A stretch of DNA of 5,035 bases from Methanosarcinaceae archaeon (GTDB lineage: Archaea; Halobacteriota; Methanosarcinia; Methanosarcinales; Methanosarcinaceae): the NCBI GenBank assembly GCA_030594665.1, contig JAUVET010000142.1, forward strand, positions 1 through 5,035, read 5' to 3'. Under the pieces are notes generated by a model. It was given only the letters and a program-made list of their open reading frames with translations, was not told where the DNA came from and did not search any database. How positions within the stretch are numbered: the first letter of the stretch is position 1; every line of letters starts with the position of its first letter. The position numbers and the translations under genes were made by a program. Shown piece by piece: positions 1 through 5,035 of the stretch.

Positions 1-183
1 CCGCTCAATGATGCGGTTGTGTTTAGCGATGAGTCGGTACAATTAAAAGTGATAAAACCATTTTCGGTGCAGATGAAAGGAAATGATTTCGCGGTAGAGC
101 CGGGCGATGACATGATAGAACTGCCTGAATACGCAGCTATGTATCTTATGTGCAGGGGAGCAGCAGAATATGGATCGAACTGA
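1..183 (+). CDS. priS: DNA primase small (catalytic) subunit PriS, C-terminal fragment
   Basis: An open frame enters from the left edge in frame 1 and encodes the last 60 residues of a protein, ending in TGA at 181-183. The tail reads like the C-terminal end of archaeal PriS: PLNDAVVFSD near the start of the fragment, then KPFSVQ, ELPEYAAMYLMCRG and AEYGSN. PriS with PriL forms the archaeal primase that makes primers at the replication fork. The catalytic Asp residues and zinc motif lie upstream and cannot be seen here. The assignment therefore rests on the tail and on the gene directly following it, a GINS subunit, which is the usual archaeal partner. The last 14 nt overlap that gene, implying translational coupling. 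The fragment shows no frameshift or internal stop. Confidence 0.75.
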   Translation, partial: PLNDAVVFSDESVQLKVIKPFSVQMKGNDFAVEPGDDMIELPEYAAMYLMCRGAAEYGSN

Positions 184-958
184 ACTGAAAGCTATATTGC
201 GAGACGAGAGTAGTTCTTCATTAAAATCGCTTCATCCGGATTTTTATGATGCAGTTGATAAGTACATACGCGAGTTGGAGTACGAGGTCAAAAAGATCAA
301 TAATCCACGTTCAGTCGAATCGAAGATGTTAGAGGATGAACTGCAAAGTGCGATCACAGATATAGAAGTAATTTTCATCCGGCGCCTGCGTAAGATAACG
401 ACACGCGCAACATCGAACGCATTTTCGAACCGGTCGGCAAAATCCGATCTGGACAAATTGCTTGTGGCTGAACGCAAAGTGTATGATGATGTCCTGTCTG
501 CAATTAATATCGCACGCAATGAATTGATCGAACCCATAATGGATCCGGATTCAATTCGCGATAAAAATGCCCAAAAAGTGCCGGATACCGGTGTGAGTGA
601 AAATGTAAGTGTAAGTGCAAATGCAAATGTAAGTGCAAACGGTGAAAATGCGGATGTGGAAAATCGTGCGGAAAGTGGTGTGGAAAGTGAGCAACACGGG
701 GCGGATGTTGAAACTCGTAAACGCCCGGATACCGTATTGCCACAAGAGTCTTTGGAACCTATAAACGACACAGGCAAAAGTGATATAGCCAAAAGTAATA
801 TAAGTGAGGAATACCTTGTTGTGCGAATACTGAAAGACCTATCTACATTCCAGGCTGTGGACAAACGCAATTATACATTACAGGCGCATGATGTCGTATC
901 ATTGCCTGCAATCAATGCAAAAGGACTGATCAAGCGAAAAATTGCACAGCCTATTTGA
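170..958 (+). CDS. gins51: Archaeal GINS complex subunit Gins51 (Gins15)
   Basis: This 262-residue protein has the A-B domain order of the Sld5/Psf1-type archaeal GINS subunit. Residues about 1-120 are a mostly helical, charged A domain. Residues about 125-210 are a hydrophilic linker rich in Ser, Asn, Glu and Val. Residues about 212-262 are a small beta-rich B domain with the family signature VVRILKDLSTF, then VDKRNYTL, DVVSLP and NAKGLIKR. GINS binds MCM and GAN/RecJ-like protein in the archaeal CMG-type replicative helicase. The ATG at 170 is preceded by AGGGGAG (154-160) and lies inside the end of priS, so the two are probably co-expressed. The linker is long for this family and its DNA is built of near-repeated hexamers (about 592-660), which points to slippage expansion. 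The B domain makes the family call secure; the partner assignment comes from known biology. Confidence 0.88.
   Translation: MDRTELKAILRDESSSSLKSLHPDFYDAVDKYIRELEYEVKKINNPRSVESKMLEDELQSAITDIEVIFIRRLRKITTRATSNAFSNRSAKSDLDKLLVAERKVYDDVLSAINIARNELIEPIMDPDSIRDKNAQKVPDTGVSENVSVSANANVSANGENADVENRAESGVESEQHGADVETRKRPDTVLPQESLEPINDTGKSDIAKSNISEEYLVVRILKDLSTFQAVDKRNYTLQAHDVVSLPAINAKGLIKRKIAQPI
592..660 (+). repeat. Degenerate hexamer repeats in the Gins51 linker
   Basis: Units resembling GTAAGT, GCAAAT and GTGAAAATG recur in phase with codons here and encode alternating Val/Ala-Ser/Asn pairs (VSVSANANVSAN). The unit length is a multiple of three, so changes in copy number keep the frame. The repeats sit wholly inside the flexible linker between the A and B domains. 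A long open frame on the opposite strand, giving His-Leu repeats, is a by-product of this repetition. Confidence 0.7.
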
Positions 959-992
959 GGAAATCTTCGCTAACGCTCAGATCAACTCACAC

Positions 993-1013
993 TATATATT
1001 TATAAAAAATATA
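993..1013 (+). promoter_or_regulatory. TATA-like promoter element for the L44e operon
   Basis: The gap between gins51 and rpl44e is strongly AT-rich and contains TTTATAAAA (999-1007), a near-ideal archaeal TATA box. TBP/TFB spacing predicts a transcription start about 25 nt downstream, near 1025-1032. This would leave a short leader containing AAGGTG (1041-1046) as the ribosome binding site of rpl44e. It is the only gap of this size before the tRNA region, so it is the natural main promoter of the six-gene run. The BRE is not clear and the start site is inferred. Confidence 0.6.
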
Positions 1014-1052
1014 CTACAAGATAATCAATTCACAATTAATAAGGTGTAAATT

Positions 1053-1513
<461 letters not shown>

Positions 1514-1536
1514 ACCTTTATATAAAGTGATGCGCG

Positions 1537-2337
1537 ATGGAAAATAACGAAATTTGGCCGGACACAGGCGATTTTGTAGTCTGTACTGTCATTAATGTAA
1601 CCGATTTTGGTGCTTACACCAGACTTGAGGAATTTGGCGGTAAAGAAGGTTTTATCCACATATCCGAAGTCAAAGCCGGATGGGTAAAATACGTAAGAGA
1701 CCATGTCCGTGAAGGGCAGAAGATCGTATGTAAAGTACTGCATGTTGAGCCGTCACGCCGTCATATTGACCTATCCTTAAAGGATGTCAACGACCACCAA
1801 AAACGCGCAAAGATACAGGATTGGAAGAACGAGCAAAAAGGTGCCAAATGGTTGCAGTTCGTTGCAGAGGAGACAAAGACCAATAATAAGATCATGCAGA
1901 CAGTCTTTGAAACGATCATTGATAAATTCGGGAGTGTATACCTGGCGTTCGAAGATGCTGCAATGAACGGTGTCGATTCTTTTACAGATACCGGCATCAA
2001 CAGCAAAGTTGTACAATCTATTGTCAAAATTGCACAGGAAAACATAAAACTTCCATTTGTTGATATTGCAGGTTACGTTGACCTGACATCTGCTAAGCCA
2101 AATGGTATTGATATCATTAAAAAAGCACTTAAAGCTGCAAGCAAAGTGAAAAAGACTGATGTTAAGGTTGATATAAGTTATATTGGTGCACCAAGATACC
2201 GAATAAAGGTTATTGCACCTGATTACAAGACAGCTGAAGGCGTTTTGAAGAAAGCCGCAACAGCTGCGATCGATGTAATTGCAAAAGCTGACGGAAATGG
2301 TACATTCCACAGGCACATTGAATCTGTTAAGGCGTGA
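1537..2337 (+). CDS. Translation initiation factor aIF2, alpha subunit
   Basis: This 266-residue protein has the three-part layout of archaeal aIF2-alpha, part of the heterotrimer that delivers initiator Met-tRNA to the 30S subunit. Residues about 11-83 form an S1/OB fold (DFVVCTVINVTDFGAYTRL, then GFIHISEV, VREGQKIVCKVL and IDLSLKDV). A helical middle domain follows to about residue 170. The C-terminal alpha-beta domain contains VKVDISYIGAPRYRI. The ATG at 1537 is the first possible start, since an in-frame TGA lies at 1528-1530, and GTGAT precedes it at 1527-1531. In the loop after HISEV, the residues at the positions corresponding to reported eukaryotic and archaeal phospho-serines appear to be Lys46 and Gly48. 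This suggests no phospho-control there, subject to a proper alignment. The gene lies between rps27e and nop10 in the operon. Confidence 0.95.
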   Translation: MENNEIWPDTGDFVVCTVINVTDFGAYTRLEEFGGKEGFIHISEVKAGWVKYVRDHVREGQKIVCKVLHVEPSRRHIDLSLKDVNDHQKRAKIQDWKNEQKGAKWLQFVAEETKTNNKIMQTVFETIIDKFGSVYLAFEDAAMNGVDSFTDTGINSKVVQSIVKIAQENIKLPFVDIAGYVDLTSAKPNGIDIIKKALKAASKVKKTDVKVDISYIGAPRYRIKVIAPDYKTAEGVLKKAATAAIDVIAKADGNGTFHRHIESVKA

Positions 2338-2340
2338 TGG
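2334..2340 (+). promoter_or_regulatory. Ribosome binding site that fixes the nop10 TTG start
   Basis: GTGATGG overlaps the aIF2-alpha stop codon (TGA at 2335-2337) and carries the GTGAT core also used before rps27e and the aIF2-alpha gene. It is complementary to the conserved archaeal 16S rRNA 3' end. Six bases separate GTGAT from TTG at 2345, a normal spacing, which supports TTG as the nop10 initiator. The ATG at 2337 is in the wrong frame. Confidence 0.6.
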
Positions 2341-2344
2341 TTTT

Positions 2345-2509
2345 TTGGGACTTAAAATTCGTAGGTGTGTGCAGTGTAAGCGATACACATTGGGCGAGTT
2401 ATGCCCGAAGTGCGGCGGTATGGCTATAAGTCCACAGCCTGCACGTTTTTCACCACTTGATCCTTATGGAAAATATCGCCGAATAGCTAAGAGAGGGGAT
2501 GCAATATGA
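2345..2509 (+). CDS. nop10: H/ACA ribonucleoprotein component Nop10
   Basis: This 54-residue protein is archaeal Nop10, which binds Cbf5 in H/ACA guide ribonucleoproteins for rRNA pseudouridylation. With a start at TTG (2345) it begins MGLKIRRC, matching the family N-terminus. A zinc ribbon follows (Cys8, Cys11, Cys20, Cys23). Then comes the Cbf5-binding linear segment PQPARFSPLDPYGKYRR and a basic tail. The open frame runs further upstream into the aIF2-alpha gene, but the extra residues do not resemble Nop10. An ATG at 2337 is out of frame by one base; an extra T in the six-T run at 2341-2346 would join it to nop10. So either TTG is the true start or the run is miscounted by one. The stop codon overlaps the next ATG (ATGA at 2506-2509). 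Confidence 0.93.
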   Translation: MGLKIRRCVQCKRYTLGELCPKCGGMAISPQPARFSPLDPYGKYRRIAKRGDAI

Positions 2510-3291
2510 AGGAAAATAAGGTTATCCGATTAAAAGATGATATTAAATTGAGTAATCCGATATTATTGGTTGGACTTCCCGGAGTAGGTCACGTTGGGAA
2601 ACTTGTTGTAGAGCATCTTATTGAGGAGCTGGATGCCGAAAAGATAGTTGAGATATATTCACCTCATTTTCCGCCACAGGTGCTGGTCAATGAGGACAGC
2701 ACCATAAAACTTGTGAATAATGAGATATTTGCCTGCAATGTAAATGGTACTGATATTCTGATTTTGACAGGTGACCACCAGAGTTCAAGCACTGAAGGGC
2801 ATTATGAACTTGGTGACCTGTATCTTGATCTTGCCGAAGAGTTGGGAGTTTCAAGGATCTACACACTTGGCGGGTTCCCGACAGGTCAATTGACTCATAC
2901 CGATGGGGTTATTGGTGCAGTTAATAACCATGACCTGATCGAGGAGATGGAACAATACGGCATTGAGTTTAAGGAGAGTGAACCAGGTGGTGGAATTGTT
3001 GGAGCATCAGGGTTGCTGCTGGGTCTTAGCAAATTCAGGGAACTGGATGCGATGTGTATTATGGGCTTTACGTCCGGTTATCTTGTTGACCCGAAAAGTG
3101 CCCAGTTCTTACTTGGCGTGTTAAGCAAGATCCTTGATATTGAGGTCGATGTAACTCCACTTGAGGAACGGGCAAAAGAGATGGAAAAGATCGCGGCACA
3201 GCTTGCTGAGATGGAAAAACAGCAGCAAGGGCAGCAGCAGTATTTACCTGATACTGTATCAAGTGACGAGGATCTGAGATATATCGGATAA
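2506..3291 (+). CDS. PAC2-family proteasome assembly chaperone
   Basis: This 261-residue protein belongs to the archaeal PAC2 family, homologous to eukaryotic proteasome assembly chaperone PAC2 and archaeal PbaA/PbaB. Visible signatures are NPILLVGLPGVGHVGKLVVEHL (split here as NPILLVGLPGVG and HVGKLVVEHL, residues about 17-38), PPQVLV, LILTGDHQSS, TLGGFPTGQL and GIVGASGLLLGL. A charged probable coiled coil (about 220-245, ending in a Gln-rich QQQGQQQ) and a short acidic tail ending LRYIG follow. Archaeal relatives bind proteasome alpha-ring components or act as ATP-independent chaperones; the exact client is not shown by sequence. The ATG at 2506 overlaps the nop10 stop and follows AGGGGAT (2494-2500). 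The C-terminus is not a canonical HbYX, because Tyr is third from last. The family call is firm and the specific paralog is uncertain. Confidence 0.9.
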   Translation: MKENKVIRLKDDIKLSNPILLVGLPGVGHVGKLVVEHLIEELDAEKIVEIYSPHFPPQVLVNEDSTIKLVNNEIFACNVNGTDILILTGDHQSSSTEGHYELGDLYLDLAEELGVSRIYTLGGFPTGQLTHTDGVIGAVNNHDLIEEMEQYGIEFKESEPGGGIVGASGLLLGLSKFRELDAMCIMGFTSGYLVDPKSAQFLLGVLSKILDIEVDVTPLEERAKEMEKIAAQLAEMEKQQQGQQQYLPDTVSSDEDLRYIG

Positions 3292-3303
3292 GGAAGGAGT
3301 CTC

Positions 3304-4527
3304 ATGCAAATCAATGCAGACCTGCATCTCCATTCCAAGTATTCTATGGCTTCATCCCCGAGAATGGAGTTGCCAACTATTGCAATTGAGGCTGCAAAGA
3401 AAGGAATTGATCTTGTAGCAACAAGCGATTGTATTCATCCGAAATGGCTTCTTGAGATCAAACAGGCGGTTGTTGATGATGAGACTATCCGGATAAATAA
3501 TACGGATTTTGTACTGACAACCGAGGTAGAAGATAAGAACAGGGTCCATCACCTGTTGATCTTACCTTCAATTTCAAAGGCTGAGGAACTGGCGGAAATT
3601 ATGGGGAAGTATGGCGACCTTGCAGCAGATGGTCGTCCAACCATCAAACTTGATGGGGTTGAAATTGCAGAAGCTGCAAAGGATGTTGGTGCGCTGGTGG
3701 GTCCCGCTCATGCGTTCACTCCATGGACTGCGCTGTATGCTGCACATGATTCCCTAAAAAGTTGTTATGGGGATATGACGGATTACATTTCTTTTGTTGA
3801 ACTCGGGCTCAGCGCGGATAGCGATTATGCAGATCGTATTAAGGAACTACAAAGATTGACGTTCCTTTCGAATTCTGATGCACATTCGCCGTGGTCGAAT
3901 AAACTTGCACGTGAGTTCACGCGGTTTGAAGTGCCGGAAGTTACGTTTGATGGCTTGAAAAAGGCAATTCTCCGCGAGGGTGGATACAAGTCCACGCTCA
4001 ATGTTGGTTTTTATCCGCAGGAGGGAAAGTACAATAGGTCGGCATGTATCAAGTGTTTTACAAATTACACATTTGACGAGTGCCTGTCAAGGAACTGGCG
4101 CTGTTCCTGCGGCGGTCGTATCAAGAAAGGTGTAGAAGACCGCATAAATGAACTTGCGGATTTTGACGAGCCAGTGCATCCCGGGTACCGCCCTGAATAT
4201 ATTCATATCATCCCGCTTGCGGAGATCATCATGATGGCTGTGGGACATTCAAGCATCAGTACGAAAGGTGTTCAAACTCCATGGAATGCACTGATCGAGC
4301 GTTTCGGGAACGAGGTGGCCGTGCTCCTTGAAGCAGACCCTGCCGAGCTGGGAATTGTGGATAAAAAAATAGTTGATGCTATTCTTGCATTCCGGCGCAA
4401 TGAGGTTATTCTCCATCCGGGCGGCGGTGGGCAGTATGGCTGGATCGAACTGCCACAAAGTGACAAGGTGAAAAAGCCAGAGGGTAGAACGGGTGCGCAA
4501 AAACAGAAGTCCCTGATGGATTTTTAG
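3304..4527 (+). CDS. endoQ: PHP-domain DNA endonuclease, endonuclease Q family
   Basis: This 407-residue protein matches the archaeal PHP family that includes endonuclease Q, which nicks DNA 5' of deaminated bases such as uracil and hypoxanthine and at abasic sites. The PHP metal ligands are visible in order: DLHLH (Asp6, His8, His10), TSDCIHP (Asp42, His45), TTEVE (Glu74), VHH (82-83), GPAHAF (His136) and SNSDAHSP (Asp192, His194). A zinc-binding insert carries Cys248, Cys251, Cys260, Cys267 and Cys269. The C-terminal helical part (about 305-380) includes a helix-hairpin-like segment and the HPGGGGQYG motif. The last seven residues, QKSLMDF, resemble a PCNA-interacting box, which fits reports that Thermococcales EndoQ works with PCNA. 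The ATG at 3304 follows GGAAGGAG (3292-3299), 12 nt after the PAC2 stop. Family membership is clear; activity is inferred. Confidence 0.87.
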   Translation: MQINADLHLHSKYSMASSPRMELPTIAIEAAKKGIDLVATSDCIHPKWLLEIKQAVVDDETIRINNTDFVLTTEVEDKNRVHHLLILPSISKAEELAEIMGKYGDLAADGRPTIKLDGVEIAEAAKDVGALVGPAHAFTPWTALYAAHDSLKSCYGDMTDYISFVELGLSADSDYADRIKELQRLTFLSNSDAHSPWSNKLAREFTRFEVPEVTFDGLKKAILREGGYKSTLNVGFYPQEGKYNRSACIKCFTNYTFDECLSRNWRCSCGGRIKKGVEDRINELADFDEPVHPGYRPEYIHIIPLAEIIMMAVGHSSISTKGVQTPWNALIERFGNEVAVLLEADPAELGIVDKKIVDAILAFRRNEVILHPGGGGQYGWIELPQSDKVKKPEGRTGAQKQKSLMDF

Positions 4528-4540
4528 GTTCTCGATACCT

Positions 4541-4548
4541 ATATAATA
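4541..4548 (+). promoter_or_regulatory. Probable TATA box of the tRNA gene
   Basis: ATATAATA lies in an AT-rich gap after the EndoQ stop, about 40 nt before the tRNA 5' end. Archaeal spacing predicts initiation near 4568-4572 and a leader of about 15 nt to be removed by RNase P. A second AT-rich stretch at 4571-4577 is too close to the mature end to act as a TATA box. Confidence 0.45.
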
Positions 4549-4585
4549 GATAAAGACCTTCAAAAATCAAAATTATATCAACATT

Positions 4586-4701
4586 GCCGAGGTGGCAGAG
4601 CGGACTAATCCAACGGTGATATCACCCTGGAGTCTATACGCGGCAGGCTCGAGACTTGTTTTCCCTGACGGGATGCTTGGGTTCGAATCCCAACCTCGGC
4701 G
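4586..4701 (+). tRNA. tRNA-Ser(CGA), class II, with an apparent intron
   Basis: A 7-bp acceptor stem pairs GCCGAGG (4586-4592) with CCTCGGC (4694-4700), followed by discriminator G at 4701, the archaeal serine identity base. The T-arm is TTGGG-TTCGAAT-CCCAA (4677-4693). A long variable arm (4660-4676) with the hairpin TCCC-TGAC-GGGA marks a class II tRNA. The anticodon loop is CTCGAGA (4648-4654), giving anticodon CGA at 4650-4652, which reads UCG. The gene is 116 nt, about 30 nt longer than a normal tRNA-Ser. Removing 4610-4639 gives an 86-nt molecule in which D-stem GCA (4595-4597) pairs with TGC, and anticodon stem GCAGG (4643-4647) pairs with CTTGT (4655-4659) with two G-U pairs. CCA is not encoded. 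Isotype is firm; intron borders are inferred. Confidence 0.9.
4610..4639 (+). other. Inferred non-canonical tRNA intron in the D-arm (about position 23/24)
   Basis: As written, the D-stem 3' strand would be TCC, mismatched with GCA, and ACGGT after it pairs poorly with the 3' anticodon strand. Deleting these 30 nt repairs both stems at once, and these exact borders are the only ones giving TGC. The precursor can fold with GACT (4603-4606) on AGTC (4631-4634), flanked by a 3-nt bulge AAT (4607-4609), then CCA (4610-4612) on TGG (4628-4630), a GGTG-ATAT-CACC hairpin (4615-4626), and GCG (4600-4602) on CGC (4639-4641) beyond a 4-nt bulge TATA. This resembles the archaeal bulge-helix-bulge splicing substrate. 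The inferred junctions sit at or just past the bulge edges rather than inside them, so exact cut sites are uncertain. An alternative 31/32 insertion site leaves mismatches. Confidence 0.6.
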
Positions 4702-4731
4702 CTTTTTATTTTTATAATTATAATTATATTT
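4702..4731 (+). terminator. T-rich termination tract after the tRNA
   Basis: Immediately after the discriminator base the sequence becomes CTTTTTATTTTTATAATTATA and continues AT-rich to about 4731. Archaeal RNA polymerase terminates at such T-tracts without needing a hairpin, so this is the likely end of the tRNA transcript. Confidence 0.6.
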
Positions 4732-4758
4732 GTTCGGATGGAACTGAATTCGATTTAA

Positions 4759-4772
4759 CCGCCGTCAGGCGG
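4759..4772. repeat. GC-rich hairpin CCGCC-GTCA-GGCGG
   Basis: A perfect 5-bp inverted repeat with a 4-nt loop stands in otherwise AT-rich intergenic DNA between the tRNA and the RNA ligase gene. It has no T-tract directly after it, so it is not a typical terminator. It may be part of a dispersed intergenic repeat or a structured leader element; no second copy is visible here. The rest of the 4702-4879 gap holds a 10-nt palindrome (4789-4798), a weak TATA-like CATATATG (4813-4820), and no credible gene. Confidence 0.5.
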
Positions 4773-4879
4773 CGTATCCCTCCATTGCCAATTAATTGCA
4801 GGCTTATGATCTCATATATGACGAATTGATCCGGAGCTAAAAACAGATGGACAACGACCGCATTTAAAGGAGACTGATT

Positions 4880-5035
4880 ATGAAATACCCAAAAATAGAC
4901 ACAATATGGAAACGAGATGAAGAAAACAAATTTCAGATAATAGAAGGTGATTATTCTAAATTTGAATTTGCAGCGATTGAGAAATGGAGCATAACAGAAA
5001 AAATAGATGGAATGAATACGAGAGTGATCTATAAA
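4880..5035 (+). CDS. RNA ligase (Rnl2-like nucleotidyltransferase family), N-terminal fragment
   Basis: The frame starts at ATG 4880 and stays open to the window edge, giving 52 residues. The N-terminus MKYPKIDTIWKRDE and the segment WSITEKIDGMNTRVIY match RNA ligases of the covalent nucleotidyltransferase superfamily. KIDG (Lys41-Gly44) is motif I, with Lys41 expected to form the lysyl-AMP intermediate, and NTR follows as usual. Such enzymes seal RNA ends using ATP; this class is common in phages and scattered in archaea. Motifs Ia to V lie beyond the edge, so completeness cannot be judged. A strong ribosome site AAAGGAG (4866-4872) lies 7 nt before the ATG. The visible DNA is more A-rich than the upstream operon, which may hint at separate ancestry. 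The gene is separated from the tRNA by about 180 nt and probably has its own promoter. Confidence 0.82.
   Translation, partial: MKYPKIDTIWKRDEENKFQIIEGDYSKFEFAAIEKWSITEKIDGMNTRVIYK

Noticed and set aside
504..743. Minus-strand open frame with His-Leu repeats, opposite gins51
   Set aside because: It is the antisense of the hexamer-repeat linker of a well-supported gene. It has no ribosome site or family features, and the repeats themselves keep several frames open.
244..870. 208-residue minus-strand open frame opposite gins51
   Set aside because: The Ser/Leu-rich composition mirrors the codons of gins51; there is no recognisable domain and no promoter or ribosome site.
1517..1526. TATA-like TTTATATAAA before the aIF2-alpha gene
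   Set aside because: It lies only 11 nt before the ATG, so transcription would begin inside the coding region with no usable downstream start; more likely AT-rich spacer within the operon.
1777..2388. 203-residue minus-strand open frame opposite the aIF2-alpha gene
   Set aside because: It is a Cys/Phe/Asn-rich shadow of a conserved gene and overlaps it almost wholly.
4615..4632. Anticodon GGA read from CTGGAGT inside the tRNA gene
   Set aside because: Its upstream strand TCACC has no partner on the 3' side before the variable arm; its only match is GGTGA just upstream, forming the intron hairpin. CTCGAGA has a proper stem.
4618..4647. Alternative intron between positions 31 and 32 of the tRNA
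   Set aside because: It also gives anticodon CGA, but leaves a C-C mismatch in the D-stem and a U-C mismatch plus two G-U pairs in the anticodon stem. The D-arm intron leaves all stems paired.
4702..4879. Small open frames between the tRNA and the RNA ligase gene
   Set aside because: ATGs at 4806 and 4846 give only about 7 and 6 codons, with no ribosome site or conserved features.

Overview
The window is archaeal, most likely from a methanogen-type euryarchaeon; the gene order and protein flavour suggest the Methanosarcinales, but that rank is an inference. The evidence is the run of archaeal/eukaryotic-type information genes (PriS, Gins51, eL42/L44e, eS27, aIF2-alpha, Nop10), an archaeal TATA element, a tRNA with G73 and no encoded CCA, and Shine-Dalgarno sites built on the GGAG/GTGAT theme. 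All supported genes are on the + strand.

Layout: the 3' end of priS (1-183) overlaps gins51 (170-958) by 14 nt. A 94-nt AT-rich gap holds a strong TATA-like element. It precedes a tight run of rpl44e (1053-1331), rps27e (1337-1513), the aIF2-alpha gene (1537-2337), nop10 (2345-2509, TTG start), a PAC2-family proteasome assembly chaperone gene (2506-3291) and a PHP-domain nuclease gene recognised as endonuclease Q (3304-4527). Spacings are -4 to +23 nt, so these six genes are probably one operon. Linkage of PriS/Gins15 with L44e, S27e, aIF2-alpha and Nop10 is a known archaeal neighbourhood joining replication and translation. Here it extends into protein quality control (PAC2) and repair of deaminated DNA (EndoQ, with a PCNA-binding-like C-terminus).

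After the operon lies a separate unit, a class II tRNA-Ser(CGA) gene at 4586-4701. It is about 30 nt too long. The excess is best explained as an intron in the D-arm (4610-4639): removing it restores both the D-stem and the anticodon stem, and the precursor can fold into a bulge-helix-bulge-like structure. A T-rich tract follows. The gap from 4702 to 4879 has no credible gene but holds a GC-rich hairpin and a short palindrome. The window ends inside the start of an RNA ligase gene (4880 onward, KIDG nucleotidyl-lysine motif).

The most unusual part is the right end: a tRNA apparently interrupted at a non-canonical D-arm site, about 180 nt upstream of an ATP-dependent-type RNA ligase gene. The rest is a well-conserved housekeeping block with local points of interest: an expanded repeat-like linker in Gins51, the TTG start of nop10, and the C-terminal PIP-like motif of EndoQ.
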